A stretch of DNA of 64,000 bases from Lachnospiraceae bacterium (GTDB lineage Bacteria > Bacillota > Clostridia > Lachnospirales > Lachnospiraceae), in contig JALEKK010000018.1 in the NCBI GenBank assembly GCA_022769005.1, positions 1-64,000 of the forward strand, written 5' to 3'. Below the pieces are notes generated by a model. That model did no database searches. It saw nothing but the letters and a program-made list of their open reading frames with translations, and was not told the DNA's origin. Below are positions 8,554 to 18,626 of the stretch, in pieces. The first letter of the stretch is position 1. Each line of letters starts with the position of its first letter. Made by a program: the position numbers and the translations under genes.

Positions 8554-8581
8554 TTGTCAATAGCTCATATATTTATATAGT
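8554..8581 (+). promoter_or_regulatory. Likely promoter of the L,D-transpeptidase gene
   Basis: TTGTCA (8554-8559), a 16-nt spacer and TATAGT (8576-8581) lie 80 nt before the start codon. The leader then contains a small inverted repeat (TAGTAA/TTACTA) of unknown use. Confidence 0.5.
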
Positions 8582-8661
8582 ACATAGGTATGTGGAATAG
8601 TAACGAATTTTAGATTACTATATGGATATGCGCATTGTTTGCTAAGGAGGCTGCAATTTAT

Positions 8662-10068
8662 ATGAAAAAAAATAAAAAGTTTCTGTTTTGGTTAATACCG
8701 GTAGTTGCTTTTGCCGCATTCTATATTATAGGAGCTATCGTTTCGTCCAATAAGTTTTGGGGGAATACTTATCTGGGCGAAAAAAAAGCCGGATTCATGA
8801 CGGTTGCCGATCTTAACAACGATCTTGTCTCTTCCGACTCCATTACGATAACCACGAAAGACGGTGCAACCGAGAGCATTAAGTTATCAGACATCGGATA
8901 CAAATCTGAATATTCGACGGACATTCAGGCAATTCAAAAAGGACAGTCACCTATGTTATGGCTCTTCAATCTCGCAGGAAAGAAAACATATGATGTTCAA
9001 ACAAAAACAACATATGATGAAGCGAAATTAAAAAGTGAAATCTCCGATATCGTAAACAACCTTAACTCCAATGCTGTGGAACCCGCCAATGCATACATTG
9101 ACACTTCAAAGAGCGAACCCGTTATTGTAGAGGCTGTTGAAGGTAACAAAATTGACGGAGATAAGTTACAGAATACAATAATCTCCGATCTTAATTCCGG
9201 TGTGTTCTCCGTAGATATAGAACAATCCGGATGTTATCTTAAGCCTACGGTTTATGCCGATAATGCAGAACTTAAATCATTGTTATCCACAATTTCCGAG
9301 CTTAAGGATGTAAAGGTTACGATTGATTTAACAGGTGCAACCGAAACCATAGATGTTGATACATTTAAGAATTGGATAACGACTGACGGAACCGAGTTAT
9401 CATTTAAAGATGATTTGGTTAATGAATATGTATCATCTCTTGCAGATAAGTATAATACATACGGAACAACAAGAAAGTTCCCTGCAACGGGAATAGGACT
9501 TGTATCTCTTCCAGGTACCGCAAGAGATACATATGGCTTTAAGCTTGATAAGGATGCAACTGCGGAAGCCATTAAAAACGCAATTAAATCCGGTGAATCA
9601 CAGACCATAGAAGCCGTATGGGATAATCCGGCGCTTACAAGAAACGCCGCCAACGGTTCGGGAGACATCGGAGATACATATGTTGAAATTGACGTTTCCA
9701 GACAGCATATGTGGTATTATGTTGACGGAAGCCTGTATCTCGACACGGATGTTCGTACGGGAGACGAATCGGGAAGATACAAGGACGCGGCTACTCCGAG
9801 CGGTATCTTCAGAATATTATCCAAATCAACGGATAAATATTTCCTTTTATTCCAGCCTGTAGTTCACGCAGACTACTGGATGCCATTTGATTGGGAAGGA
9901 TGCGGTATCCACGACGCATCATGGTTCACCACATTCGGAGGCGAACTTTATAAGACAAACGGCGGTTCTCACGGATGTATTAATACTCCGCTTTCAATCG
10001 TTAAGCCTATGTATGAAAAGATGAAGGTAAATACGCCTGTTATCGTATATCGCTCAGCCCAGTTATAA
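8662..10068 (+). CDS. L,D-transpeptidase (YkuD) with peptidoglycan-binding domain
   Basis: A 468-residue membrane-anchored enzyme predicted to make 3-3 cross-links in peptidoglycan or to attach proteins to it. Residues 6-28 form an N-terminal membrane anchor (FLFWLIPVVAFAAFYIIGAI). The extracellular part has a PG_binding_4/YoaR-type region (about 30-330). The YkuD catalytic domain occupies about 340-468, with VEIDVSRQHMWYYVDG at its start and the active-site motif SHGCINTP (catalytic Cys near residue 445). I use the ATG at 8662, which follows AAGGAGG by 11 nt; an upstream TTG would contain that site. It is monocistronic with a strong terminator. Confidence 0.92.
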   Translation: MKKNKKFLFWLIPVVAFAAFYIIGAIVSSNKFWGNTYLGEKKAGFMTVADLNNDLVSSDSITITTKDGATESIKLSDIGYKSEYSTDIQAIQKGQSPMLWLFNLAGKKTYDVQTKTTYDEAKLKSEISDIVNNLNSNAVEPANAYIDTSKSEPVIVEAVEGNKIDGDKLQNTIISDLNSGVFSVDIEQSGCYLKPTVYADNAELKSLLSTISELKDVKVTIDLTGATETIDVDTFKNWITTDGTELSFKDDLVNEYVSSLADKYNTYGTTRKFPATGIGLVSLPGTARDTYGFKLDKDATAEAIKNAIKSGESQTIEAVWDNPALTRNAANGSGDIGDTYVEIDVSRQHMWYYVDGSLYLDTDVRTGDESGRYKDAATPSGIFRILSKSTDKYFLLFQPVVHADYWMPFDWEGCGIHDASWFTTFGGELYKTNGGSHGCINTPLSIVKPMYEKMKVNTPVIVYRSAQL

Positions 10069-10086
10069 TTTTTTATTAACCAAATA

Positions 10087-10145
10087 AAGCACTGCAGTAT
10101 TTAAAGAGCTGTCTCTTAAATACTACAGTGCTTATTTTATTATAT
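10087..10145. terminator. Bidirectional terminator between convergent genes
   Basis: A long near-perfect stem (10087-10103 with 10117-10133, one mismatch) follows the L,D-transpeptidase stop and is trailed by ATTTTATTATAT on the plus strand. In the other direction it is trailed by TATTTGGTTAATAAAA, so it can also serve the minus-strand pair ending at 10209. Confidence 0.8.
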
Positions 10146-10208
10146 AATATGTATTACTTACGCCCCGCTGCTTTAGCTGCACAACTTCAATTATATTTTC
10201 TGTATCTG

Positions 10209-10715
10209 TTACATATGATTTAATTTTGCGTCTATTATTACGGCTCCCATACTGTAATATCTCGTAGGCTCATATGACATTATTTTTATCTTATATGATC
10301 CCGCATCAGTGTTCTCCCTAAACTTCACCTTTTCTATATACTCTCCCGGCTTAATTAAGCCTGTCTCTGCGACAACTTCGTTATATCCGTTAAGAACTCT
10401 TATTTTCAAAAGAACATTCTTATTTGTATCTTCGTTAGTGAAATACACTTTACCGTAATCGGAATTATCCAAGTAAATATTGTCCAAAATATGCGTTTTA
10501 TAACTCATTCCGGCACTGCTTAGCTCAAGCCAGTTTTTCTTTTCTTCAGGCGTTAATTTGTCGGATGGGTTGCCTGTTTCGTAATCATTCTCAAATCCCG
10601 GCTGTATAAATTGATTCTTCACAACGCTTTTACCGCCGTAAAGCAATGCCGTTATCATGAAAAAACAAGACAGGGCACATACGGCAACGGATAGATATAT
10701 TGATTTTTTTATCAT
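10209..10715 (-). CDS. Membrane-anchored protein of unknown function, Ig-like (paralogue B)
   Basis: A 168-residue protein with one N-terminal membrane segment (about 6-27, YLSVAVCALSCFFMITALLY) and an extracytoplasmic part that looks like a small beta-sandwich. Its second half (LKIRVLNGYNEVVAETGLIKPGEYIEKVKF) aligns with the same region of the upstream neighbour (VEVLLGSEKVAETRLIHPG), so the two are paralogues. The pattern N-x-N, E-x-hydrophobic-x-E-T-x-L-I-x-PG is one I recall from small surface proteins in Clostridia, often near surface-polymer genes; the exact function is unknown. It lies 12 nt downstream of its partner and shares its transcript. Confidence 0.7.
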   Translation of the reverse strand: MIKKSIYLSVAVCALSCFFMITALLYGGKSVVKNQFIQPGFENDYETGNPSDKLTPEEKKNWLELSSAGMSYKTHILDNIYLDNSDYGKVYFTNEDTNKNVLLKIRVLNGYNEVVAETGLIKPGEYIEKVKFRENTDAGSYKIKIMSYEPTRYYSMGAVIIDAKLNHM

Positions 10716-10727
10716 AATCGTTTCCTG

Positions 10728-11279
10728 CTATTCAACTATTTTTATCTTAACCGGCACGGATGAATTGATCGGCCGCCTCTCGTTCATACTCATATCATAA
10801 TAATATACAAGTATCGTGCCGTCGTATATATTGGGTTTATATTTACTTATATCCGCATTTATCTTTGTTTTTTTAATCTGAAATCCCGGATGAATAAGCC
10901 TTGTTTCGGCGACCTTTTCGCTTCCGAGCAATACTTCCACGGACATGTTAACTTTTGATTTGGATGGGTTTCCGAACAGAATATCCGCCTCTCCCGTAGA
11001 TTTATGGAAAACGAAATCCCTTCCGTATAAAATACTCATTGTATTGCCTTCCACAGTCTGCTCTAATATATAGTTACTGCTTTCATCTATTTTTTCAACG
11101 TTCTCGTCTTCATCCATCATTGCATAGTCCGTATTCCTATATACAACATTCTCTTTAAAAAACAGTGCCCATATTCCGATTAATATAAATATACCTGACA
11201 GAACCAATATTCCCGCCAATATTAATTTTCGTTTAAATAATGCTTTTTTATATATTTCAAATTGATTTATTTTATCCAT
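10728..11279 (-). CDS. Membrane-anchored protein of unknown function, Ig-like (paralogue A)
   Basis: A 183-residue protein with a short cytoplasmic N-terminus (about 19 residues, KRK-flanked), one transmembrane helix (about 19-42, LILAGILVLSGIFILIGIWALFF) and an extracytoplasmic domain. After an acidic linker comes ILFGNPSKSKVNMSVEVLLG, then ETRLIHPGFQIKKTKI and a tyrosine-rich end. It is related to the following gene, and the pair probably forms an interacting complex or recent duplication. There is no signal-peptidase II lipobox or LPXTG motif. It is the first gene of the pair; a TATAAT-like sequence lies about 50 nt upstream. Function unknown. Confidence 0.7.
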   Translation of the reverse strand: MDKINQFEIYKKALFKRKLILAGILVLSGIFILIGIWALFFKENVVYRNTDYAMMDEDENVEKIDESSNYILEQTVEGNTMSILYGRDFVFHKSTGEADILFGNPSKSKVNMSVEVLLGSEKVAETRLIHPGFQIKKTKINADISKYKPNIYDGTILVYYYDMSMNERRPINSSVPVKIKIVE

Positions 11280-11365
11280 AGATTTTCACTTCTAAACTTA
11301 CTATAGGAAATATTATAAACTATTTCTTTTATTTGAAAATAAACACATGCTCGACGATTGTTTTA

Positions 11366-11449
11366 ATTTAATAAAAACCCCGGCTGCCGCAAAACAGTTC
11401 GGATATATTCGCACGGATATATCATTTACCGCCTTTGCAGCCGCCGGGG
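11366..11449 (-). terminator. Strong terminator after the long proS-terminated operon
   Basis: A GC-rich imperfect 16-bp stem (11378-11393 with 11434-11449, two mismatches) stands out in AT-rich DNA; its loop contains a second small palindrome. On the minus strand it is followed by TTTTTATTAAATTAAAA. It lies 60 nt after the proS stop. Confidence 0.75.
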
Positions 11450-11511
11450 CTATATAATATATTAATTTGAATTCTGATTTACATGTTAACGGTTATTACA
11501 TGTATGTATAA

Positions 11512-12951
11512 TTAATATGCTCTGCCCCAATAAACAAGGCTTTTTGCCTTTTTACCGCAGCATACGCATACATCCGAAACAGCTTCCTGTTCAAAAGGCA
11601 TACAACGTGATGTTGCGCCTGTTTCTTCTTTGATCTTGTCTTCGCATTCTCTGTTGCCGCACCACATAGCCTTAACGAATCCGGCTTTATTTTCTATGGT
11701 ATCCTTAAATTCATCATAGCTTACGGCAACATATGTATGTGAATCTCTGTGTTCTTTGGCCCTGTTGTACATGTCTTTTTGAATTGTTTCCATCAGGCTG
11801 TTTACTTCTTCAACAATATTATCCAAAGAAGCTTCGATTTTTTCTCTTGTGTCTCTTCGAACCAATACCGCCTTACCGGCTTCAATATCCTTAGGTCCGA
11901 TGTCTATTCTTACCGGAATACCTCTCATCTCACACTCCGAGAACTTCCAGCCCGGAGTTTTGTCCGTATCATCCACCTTAACGGATATTCCTGCATTTTT
12001 AAGAATGTCCCTTACTTCATAACATTTGTCAAGAACTCCGTCCTTCTTTTGCTGTATAGGGATAATATTTACCTGAACGGGAGCAATTCTCGGAGGAAGA
12101 ACAAGTCCTTCGTTATCACCGTGAACCATAATAATTGCGCCGATAAGTCTTGTTGTCACTCCCCATGATGTCTGATGAACATATTGTAATTTATTTTCCC
12201 TGTCCGTGTATTGAATTTCAAACGCTTTAGCGAAACCGTCTCCGAAATTATGGCTTGTTCCGCTCTGGAGTGCCTTTCCGTCGTGCATGAGAGATTCTAT
12301 TGTATATGTGGCTTTTGCTCCCGCAAATTGTTCTTTCTCCGTTTTCTGACCTCTTATCATCGGAATAGCAAGAACTTCCTCGCAGAAATCACCGTACAGA
12401 TTAAGCATCTGTAATGTTCTCTCCTGAGCCTCCTCTTCCGTTGCATGGGCAGTATGACCTTCCTGCCATAAAAATTCCCTTGAACGGAGAAACGGTCTTG
12501 TTTCCTTCTCCCAACGAACTACGGAACACCACTGATTATATACCTTAGGCAAATCCCTGTATGATTGGATATCATCATGATAGAAGTCACAGAACAATGT
12601 CTCAGATGTCGGTCTTACGCAGTATCTTTCCGTAAGTTCCTCTTCTCCGCCGTATGTAACCCATGCCACCTCCGGTGCGAAGCCCTCTATATGATCTTTT
12701 TCCTTATTAAGCAAACTCTCCGGAATAAGAAGCGGCATGGAAACATTCTCAACTCCTGTTTCCTTAAATCTCTTATCAAGCTCTGATTTGATTTTTTCCC
12801 ATATTGCATAACCCGCCGGTTTAAAAATCATAAATCCCTTTACGGCTGAATATGCCATAAGGTCCGCTTTTTTTACAACATCCGTATACCACTGAGCGAA
12901 GTCAACATCCATTGATGTTATGGCTTCAACAAGTTTTTTATCATTTGCCAT
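11512..12951 (-). CDS. proS: Prolyl-tRNA synthetase (short, archaeal/eukaryotic-like type)
   Basis: This class II synthetase charges tRNA-Pro. At 479 residues it is the compact form lacking the bacterial editing insertion. Motif 1 ([12 protein letters not shown]), motif 2 ([24 protein letters not shown]) and motif 3 ([14 protein letters not shown]) are clear, followed by the anticodon-binding domain. The C-terminal zinc-binding extension typical of this type retains Cys pairs ([14 protein letters not shown]) and ends WGRAY with the usual terminal Tyr. It is the last gene of a long minus-strand run and is followed by a strong terminator. Confidence 0.97.
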   Translation of the reverse strand: MANDKKLVEAITSMDVDFAQWYTDVVKKADLMAYSAVKGFMIFKPAGYAIWEKIKSELDKRFKETGVENVSMPLLIPESLLNKEKDHIEGFAPEVAWVTYGGEEELTERYCVRPTSETLFCDFYHDDIQSYRDLPKVYNQWCSVVRWEKETRPFLRSREFLWQEGHTAHATEEEAQERTLQMLNLYGDFCEEVLAIPMIRGQKTEKEQFAGAKATYTIESLMHDGKALQSGTSHNFGDGFAKAFEIQYTDRENKLQYVHQTSWGVTTRLIGAIIMVHGDNEGLVLPPRIAPVQVNIIPIQQKKDGVLDKCYEVRDILKNAGISVKVDDTDKTPGWKFSECEMRGIPVRIDIGPKDIEAGKAVLVRRDTREKIEASLDNIVEEVNSLMETIQKDMYNRAKEHRDSHTYVAVSYDEFKDTIENKAGFVKAMWCGNRECEDKIKEETGATSRCMPFEQEAVSDVCVCCGKKAKSLVYWGRAY

Positions 12952-12969
12952 TACCAGTTCTCCGTATAA

Positions 12970-13851
12970 TTAATATTTTTTGTACTTTCTGTAGTGTGCG
13001 CTGTATCTTCTTACGCTCTCACCTTCGTCAAATTCATGGAACTTAACATAGTGATATTCATTTTTACCGCCGAAAAGATATTTTTCTATAAGTTCCATAT
13101 TGCTGAATGCTTTCGGAATAACGGTTTTCTTAAGAACGCTTACCTTTCCCGGTTTACCGTTTGTAACTACGGTTCTCTCAACTCGTCCTCTTACTCTGAA
13201 ATATCCTATTGTTTCCTCAAGAACTCTCATTCTTACAACCTTGTACTCATTGTGCATTTCAACCCTTCCCTCGGGTGTGTTTCCATCCACAAAGTACTCA
13301 TAATAAGTGAAATATTCCGGTTCATATTCAATATGATTCCTTTTAAACTTCCTGTAACTGAAATACGGAAGGATAAGCATTCCCGGAACACCTATTAAAC
13401 ATCCCGTACACAATACGTTTACGAACCATTTTATCGGTCCCCAGCCGTAAGTCCATTCAATACCGTATACGCCGGCAAGTACCTGAGTAAAAATAAAATA
13501 TAATGTTCCTATTACCGCAATAATAAAGAATACTTTATACGGCCATCCGTAATTTCTTCTGTAAACTCCCCAATCCGCATCGCCTCTCGCACTTTCATCG
13601 ATAAATCTGTGATGCTTTATATATGGCGCAGCCGCTTGTGAATTGTCGGTCTTAACCTTCTTTTTTCCGATTATTCTCTTCGTTCTGTCCGGCAGTTCAT
13701 TAGCTTCGACTCCGATTGCTCCGTCGTCGAATATCTTATCCCTGTCTTCAAGTATATCTTCAACCGTCGTTTTATTGTGATGTTTCTCGTTAGAAACGGT
13801 ATCCTCATCCAACATGGAATCATCTGTATTTTCTTGTTTATTATCTATCAT
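12970..13851 (-). CDS. Two-span membrane protein of unknown function
   Basis: A 293-residue protein I do not recognise. Residues 1-95 are hydrophilic and acidic then basic, and should be cytoplasmic. Two hydrophobic helices follow: about 106-129 (VFFIIAVIGTLYFIFTQVLAG) and about 140-165 (VNVLCTGCLIGVPGMLILPYF). The C-terminal half is rich in Tyr, Glu and Arg (EPEYFTYYEYFVDG, YFRVRGRVERTV), cytoplasmic by topology. The start is the ATG at 13851 with AGGAAC upstream; a GTG 15 nt earlier overlaps the preceding stop. It sits 11 nt behind the carboxypeptidase gene and 18 nt before proS. Confidence 0.7.
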   Translation of the reverse strand: MIDNKQENTDDSMLDEDTVSNEKHHNKTTVEDILEDRDKIFDDGAIGVEANELPDRTKRIIGKKKVKTDNSQAAAPYIKHHRFIDESARGDADWGVYRRNYGWPYKVFFIIAVIGTLYFIFTQVLAGVYGIEWTYGWGPIKWFVNVLCTGCLIGVPGMLILPYFSYRKFKRNHIEYEPEYFTYYEYFVDGNTPEGRVEMHNEYKVVRMRVLEETIGYFRVRGRVERTVVTNGKPGKVSVLKKTVIPKAFSNMELIEKYLFGGKNEYHYVKFHEFDEGESVRRYSAHYRKYKKY

Positions 13852-13862
13852 ATCTGTTCCTA

Positions 13863-14624
13863 TCACTCTGAATACTCTGAATTGATACCCAGGTATTCTT
13901 CAAGACATTCTCCGGAATCATGCAATTTTTTTGCAAGGTCTCTGCCTACAAACCTTATATGCCATGGTTCATACGAATATCCCGTAAATTTTTCCTTATC
14001 CTCAGGATATCTTATTATAAATCCATATTTATAACAGTTATCCCTTAACCAAATTCCCTCTTTCCATTCTCCCATAAGCTTAGTTACGGAATTAATATCC
14101 ATAGACAAACCGGTCTGATGCTCCGAATATCCCGGTCTCGCAATAAGAGAATCCGTTACATTTGCATCAGGTGAATTAATTGACTGCTCATATAATTCTT
14201 TTTGTCTGTCATATGATCTGTATCCTGATTGAATCCACAGTTTTACGCCCTCGGATGCGGCTGCGTTTTTCATTTCTTCAAATGCCCCTGCCGCATCGGG
14301 ATTTAAATCTTTCGGATCATAACTTTCAGGCAGAGGATATTCCTTATTGACAATCATAATATTATCAATATATGTAACTCCGTCAATTTTTTTTATGGAA
14401 TATCCTTTTGATGTTACATTCTCGGAATGTTCGCCATCATTCTGAGAATCTGTTCCTTCTGTATCATGAGCGTAATAATTATCTGCCGTACTGTCACCGG
14501 TTTCACTATCATCGCTTTTTCTTGGAACGTTTAAAAAACTTACAAGCAAAAAAGCGACAATAACAGATAGAGATCCGATAAATACAGCTGTCACAGCAAA
14601 CTTTTTCCTCTTGCTTCTTTTCAT
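13863..14624 (-). CDS. D-alanyl-D-alanine carboxypeptidase, M15B (VanY-like)
   Basis: A membrane-anchored zinc peptidase expected to trim the terminal D-Ala from peptidoglycan stem peptides. Residues 9-30 form the N-terminal transmembrane helix (FAVTAVFIGSLSVIVAFLLV), followed by a low-complexity acidic linker to about residue 75. The catalytic domain has the zinc motif SEHQTGLSMD (H and D ligands) and EPWH (third ligand with catalytic Glu nearby), plus the GYRSYDRQ substrate loop. All catalytic residues appear present. There are no van regulator or ligase genes nearby, so this is a housekeeping enzyme and not a resistance marker. Confidence 0.9.
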   Translation of the reverse strand: MKRSKRKKFAVTAVFIGSLSVIVAFLLVSFLNVPRKSDDSETGDSTADNYYAHDTEGTDSQNDGEHSENVTSKGYSIKKIDGVTYIDNIMIVNKEYPLPESYDPKDLNPDAAGAFEEMKNAAASEGVKLWIQSGYRSYDRQKELYEQSINSPDANVTDSLIARPGYSEHQTGLSMDINSVTKLMGEWKEGIWLRDNCYKYGFIIRYPEDKEKFTGYSYEPWHIRFVGRDLAKKLHDSGECLEEYLGINSEYSE

Positions 14625-14687
14625 ACTATCATCTTCTTCTATAATTATCGTCGCTTTTGCCCGATATTATTACAAAGTCATAAATAA

Positions 14688-16775
14688 TCAATATATCCAA
14701 CCGTCATCCGGTTTATTATCCTTCTTATCTGACTCGTTATTACCGTGTTCCTCATTTGAACCCTTTTCATCCTTTTGATCGGAATCGGAATCATCCGGGG
14801 TTTTAATGTCCGTAACATTATTTTCAACCGTCGAATTGTTATCGGCATTATTATGTCCGTTAATTCCTGCAGAAACGTTATCGGATTTTTCTTTGCTTTC
14901 AGCATTATTTGAAACACCGTCAGGATCCTCGCCCCTGAAAATCGCTTCAAATTCTTCCCTCGATATCTTCTCTTTCTTAATAAGATATTTAGCCGTTCTC
15001 TCTAATACATCCTTATTGTCGAGAATAATCTGCTTTGCCCTTGCATAACACTCATCAATAATTTCCTTAACGGCTTCATCAATCTTTGTTGCCGTCTGTT
15101 CACTGAAGTTATTGCTGTGGGCAAGTTCTCTTCCTATAAATAGTTCATCTGACTGTGTGCTGTAATCCAGGAATCCCAAATCTTTTGAGAAACCGTACTT
15201 GGTTACCATGTCTCTTGCAAGCTGAGATGCCTGCTTAATATCTTGTGAAGCACCTGTCGTAACATCGTCAAATATTATTTCTTCGGCTATTCTTCCGCCC
15301 ATGGAAACCATAATGTTTTGCATCATTTTACCCTTGGTGTTAAATAACTCATCTTTTTCGGGAAGCGGCATTGTATATCCTGCCGCTCCCATTCCCGTAG
15401 GAATAATCGAAATAATATGAACCGGTCCCACATCAGGAAGCTCATGGAACAGTATGGCATGACCTGTTTCATGATATGCGGTAATAAGCTTGTCCTTATC
15501 CGAAATTACCCTGCTCTTCTTTTCAACACCTATACCCTCTCTGATGAATGAATTCTTTACATCTTCATTGGTAATATATTGTCTGTGGTCTATTGCGGCT
15601 GCAATGGCAGCTTCATTCATAATATTTGCAAGATCGGCGCCCGTAAATCCCACGGAAACGCTTGCAAGAGATTCCAAATCAACATCATCGGCAAGAGGTT
15701 TATTTCTGGAATGAACTTTTAATATCTGAAGTCTTGCCTCTCTGTCCGGATATCCGACAACTATCTTTCTGTCAAATCGTCCTGGTCTGAGTATTGCGGG
15801 ATCAAGAATATCTATTCTGTTCGTTGCCGCCATAACTATAACGCCTGAATTGGCGCTGAATCCGTCCATTTCAACAAGAAGCTGGTTAAGGGTCTGTTCT
15901 CTTTCATCATGGCCTCCGCCGAGTCCCGCTCCTCGCTGTCTTGCAACGGCGTCAATTTCATCTATGAAAATAATACAAGGAGCGTTGTTTTTAGCCTCGG
16001 TAAACATGTCTCTTACTCTGGCAGCTCCCACGCCGACAAACATTTCAACGAAGTCGGAGCCGGAAATGCTAAAGAAAGGAACTCCCGCTTCACCTGCCAC
16101 TGCTTTTGCAAGAAGAGTTTTACCCGTTCCCGGAGGGCCTGCAAGCATAACACCTTTCGGAATATGAGCTCCGAGTCTTGTATACCTTTCCGGATTCTTC
16201 AGGAAGTCTACTATCTCTTCAAGTTCTTCCTTTTCTTCCTTAAGTCCGGCAACATCCTTAAATGTTACCGTCTTGGCAGATGAATCTTCCGACAATTTAG
16301 CCTTACTCTTGGCAAAATTGCCCATCATTCCTCCGCCCTGCATACTGCTCATTCCTCTTCTCATTATTGCAAATAATAAAAAGAGCGGAACAAACATAAA
16401 CAGCATTTGAAGTATTATCGATCCCCAGCTGTTTCTCTGCTGTATGTCACTTACCAAAAACGGTATACCTTTTTCCGTGAGATATTCTTCAGATTTGTTA
16501 ACATCCGATACGGATAATGATTTTACCGTTTTATCTTTTAATTGAACCTGCAGCGTTCCGGTAGGTACACTGGCGCTTTGGTTCACCACTACTTTCTCTA
16601 CATTCTTATTGTCTACATCTTTCTGAAATTCAGAATAAATATAGGAATTATTACTGTCAGAATTATTCCCTGTCATCGTATATATCATAATTAAAGATAT
16701 TACAAGTAGGACAATTAAGAATATAAATGAAGTTAGGGCACCTCTGTTCCTATTATCATTATTTCTATTGTTCAT
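14688..16775 (-). CDS. ftsH: ATP-dependent zinc metalloprotease FtsH
   Basis: A membrane-bound AAA+ protease that degrades misfolded membrane proteins and some regulators. Two transmembrane helices (about 14-34 and 119-138) flank an extracytoplasmic domain. The AAA module has Walker A GPPGTGKT (213-220), Walker B IIFIDEID and the second region of homology ([22 protein letters not shown]). The zinc protease site HETGH lies around residue 430. After about residue 610 comes an unusual ~85-residue Asn/Asp/Ser/Lys-rich tail, likely disordered. AAGGAG precedes the ATG. It lies 14 nt after tilS, as in many Firmicutes, but without hprT between them. Confidence 0.98.
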   Translation of the reverse strand: MNNRNNDNRNRGALTSFIFLIVLLVISLIMIYTMTGNNSDSNNSYIYSEFQKDVDNKNVEKVVVNQSASVPTGTLQVQLKDKTVKSLSVSDVNKSEEYLTEKGIPFLVSDIQQRNSWGSIILQMLFMFVPLFLLFAIMRRGMSSMQGGGMMGNFAKSKAKLSEDSSAKTVTFKDVAGLKEEKEELEEIVDFLKNPERYTRLGAHIPKGVMLAGPPGTGKTLLAKAVAGEAGVPFFSISGSDFVEMFVGVGAARVRDMFTEAKNNAPCIIFIDEIDAVARQRGAGLGGGHDEREQTLNQLLVEMDGFSANSGVIVMAATNRIDILDPAILRPGRFDRKIVVGYPDREARLQILKVHSRNKPLADDVDLESLASVSVGFTGADLANIMNEAAIAAAIDHRQYITNEDVKNSFIREGIGVEKKSRVISDKDKLITAYHETGHAILFHELPDVGPVHIISIIPTGMGAAGYTMPLPEKDELFNTKGKMMQNIMVSMGGRIAEEIIFDDVTTGASQDIKQASQLARDMVTKYGFSKDLGFLDYSTQSDELFIGRELAHSNNFSEQTATKIDEAVKEIIDECYARAKQIILDNKDVLERTAKYLIKKEKISREEFEAIFRGEDPDGVSNNAESKEKSDNVSAGINGHNNADNNSTVENNVTDIKTPDDSDSDQKDEKGSNEEHGNNESDKKDNKPDDGWIY

Positions 16776-16789
16776 TTATTACTCCTTAA

Positions 16790-18280
16790 TTAAGTTAACG
16801 GTATCCATTCAATGCAAAGCCCGTATAAACCGTCTCTGACAAATGAATCAACGGACTGACGTACCCCGACTGCCCAAAGACAGGCTTTATCGTCCGCCAA
16901 TATCCATATATCATCTCTGACCGCTTTTGGTACTTTGCTGTCTCTAAACAGATTCTTAACTTTTTTTGCAGATCCGTCTGCCCCCACTGTCATAACATCG
17001 TGAGGGCGTCTTTTCCGAAAGCATAAATTCCCTTTTATTCTATCATAATCAAAATACTTGGTATAGCATTCATTGTCATTTTTAATAACTTTTTCAGTTT
17101 TGTACAGTCTTAATGCAAATTTATCAAATTTTAATTCCGCAATTTCACCGTTTTCTATCTTTTTTCTTGTATTATCGTCCAGAAAATACACGCAGTCATC
17201 ATTTTCGGCGTTGACATTTTCAACCGGTGATTTTTCATATTCAAAGCTCAATTCATTATAATCCAACCTTGCGACAATACCTTTTCCAATCTGAATACTT
17301 TTACCTGTCGTCCCGTTAAGCAACAGGTTGTCTGCCGCATCAAACCTCGTACCATAAATATCCGAAGAATCACCGGACAAACACTCTGCCGCATAAGCAT
17401 ATATGCTCTTTCTTATTACAACATGACAATTCTTAACATCAAAGCCGATAATAACCCGGGATATCCTGTTATCGTTTCCGTATTCAATACCGCAGCACCG
17501 GTCGAAAATCTCTTTAGATTGATTGTTTATATAATCATATGCTTCTTTGGCTCTGTCTGCGGCCTCGTTGATATGTAAAACGGCGGTTTTGTTTATATAG
17601 GACATGGGTTCAATAATTCTGTGCCTTATATAGTTTCTCGTATAAATATCATCTGAATTAGTGGAGTCGGTTACGTAGGAAATATTGTTTTCTTCGCATA
17701 TTTTCTCTATTTCATCTCTCGACAGGCAGAGTATCGGTCTTATTATGTCTCCGTTAACGGGCTTTATACCCGACAGCCCCCTAAGGCCCGCTCCTCTCAC
17801 AAGATTAAAAATATATGTCTCCGCTCTGTCATTGGCATTGTGAGCCACCGCAATTTTATATTTACCGGGATCTGTCCCCGTTAATTCTGCGTGCTCTCTT
17901 GCAAAGGACCGAAAGCTTTCATATCGTATCTTTCTTCCGGTCTCTTCTTCGCTCATTCCGAGTTCCTTGGAAAGATCAGGAACATCAAAACGGTATGATT
18001 TGAAATTCACACCGAGAGAATCGGCAAATCTTTCGGAAACATTTTCATCTCTCACGGCTTCTTCTCCCCTTATTCCGTGATTAATATGTATTGCATGGAC
18101 ATGACACTTGGGTATTTCTCCCGATTCAATAAGTCTGCATATTAAAAACAAGAGGCAGCTTGAGTCAGCGCCTCCTGAAAGTCCTGCTATAATATTGTCA
18201 TGTTCTTCTAACATAAAGTTGCCGGATATATATCCGGCAACTTTTTTAAGTCCCCTAATCGTATAATTCATATCATTCAT
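16790..18280 (-). CDS. tilS: tRNA(Ile)-lysidine synthetase
   Basis: It modifies the wobble C34 of tRNA-Ile (anticodon CAU) to lysidine, allowing AUA decoding. The PP-loop SGGADSSC near residue 34 begins the N-type ATP pyrophosphatase domain. The conserved HNANDRAET (the usual HHxxDQxET-like motif) and GLRGLSGIKP segments match TilS, and the C-terminal TilS domain extends to residue 496 (CFRKRRPHDVM, the usual KFRPRR-like element). The start overlaps the end of divIC by 8 nt. Confidence 0.95.
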   Translation of the reverse strand: MNDMNYTIRGLKKVAGYISGNFMLEEHDNIIAGLSGGADSSCLLFLICRLIESGEIPKCHVHAIHINHGIRGEEAVRDENVSERFADSLGVNFKSYRFDVPDLSKELGMSEEETGRKIRYESFRSFAREHAELTGTDPGKYKIAVAHNANDRAETYIFNLVRGAGLRGLSGIKPVNGDIIRPILCLSRDEIEKICEENNISYVTDSTNSDDIYTRNYIRHRIIEPMSYINKTAVLHINEAADRAKEAYDYINNQSKEIFDRCCGIEYGNDNRISRVIIGFDVKNCHVVIRKSIYAYAAECLSGDSSDIYGTRFDAADNLLLNGTTGKSIQIGKGIVARLDYNELSFEYEKSPVENVNAENDDCVYFLDDNTRKKIENGEIAELKFDKFALRLYKTEKVIKNDNECYTKYFDYDRIKGNLCFRKRRPHDVMTVGADGSAKKVKNLFRDSKVPKAVRDDIWILADDKACLWAVGVRQSVDSFVRDGLYGLCIEWIPLT

Positions 18281-18599
18281 TTGTTTTAAATATAATTTCG
18301 TTAGGATATACCAGTCCGAGCTTTTCCTTTGCGATCTTTTCTATATATTCTCTTGTCTGTGTGTATGCCTTTTGAGCATCCAACTCTTCGCTTCTCTTTT
18401 TTTGCTCATCTATGGAATTATTCAATTCCTGTATTTTAGCCTGATTCTCAGCGGATTTTGATTTGAGGCTGTTGTTGGCAATTATAAACAATACCAAAAA
18501 CACACATACAAACGCAGCAATAGACAACAGACCTATTCTTGCGTTACGTCTGTTCTTCTTGGCCCTTTTTTCTTTATCTTTCCTTGTTTCCAGCTGCAT
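18273..18599 (-). CDS. divIC: Septum formation initiator, DivIC/FtsB-like
   Basis: A small bitopic cell-division protein of the divisome core. Residues about 22-42 form the transmembrane helix (NARIGLLSIAAFVCVFLVLF), followed by a coiled coil (about 45-80) and a short C-terminal segment YIEKIAKEKLGLVYPNEIIF characteristic of the DivIC/FtsB family. I choose the ATG at 18599, 7 nt after AGAGGTG; a GTG six bases earlier lies inside that site. Its stop overlaps tilS. In spore-formers yabP and yabQ normally lie between rqcP and divIC; here they are absent. Confidence 0.88.
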   Translation of the reverse strand: MQLETRKDKEKRAKKNRRNARIGLLSIAAFVCVFLVLFIIANNSLKSKSAENQAKIQELNNSIDEQKKRSEELDAQKAYTQTREYIEKIAKEKLGLVYPNEIIFKTNE

Positions 18600-18626
18600 A
18601 AACACACCTCTAAAGAACGTTTCGTA

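Noticed and set aside
13863..14624. Van-type resistance marker because of VanY similarity
   Set aside because: No vanA/vanB ligase, dehydrogenase or two-component genes are near; it is an ordinary wall carboxypeptidase.
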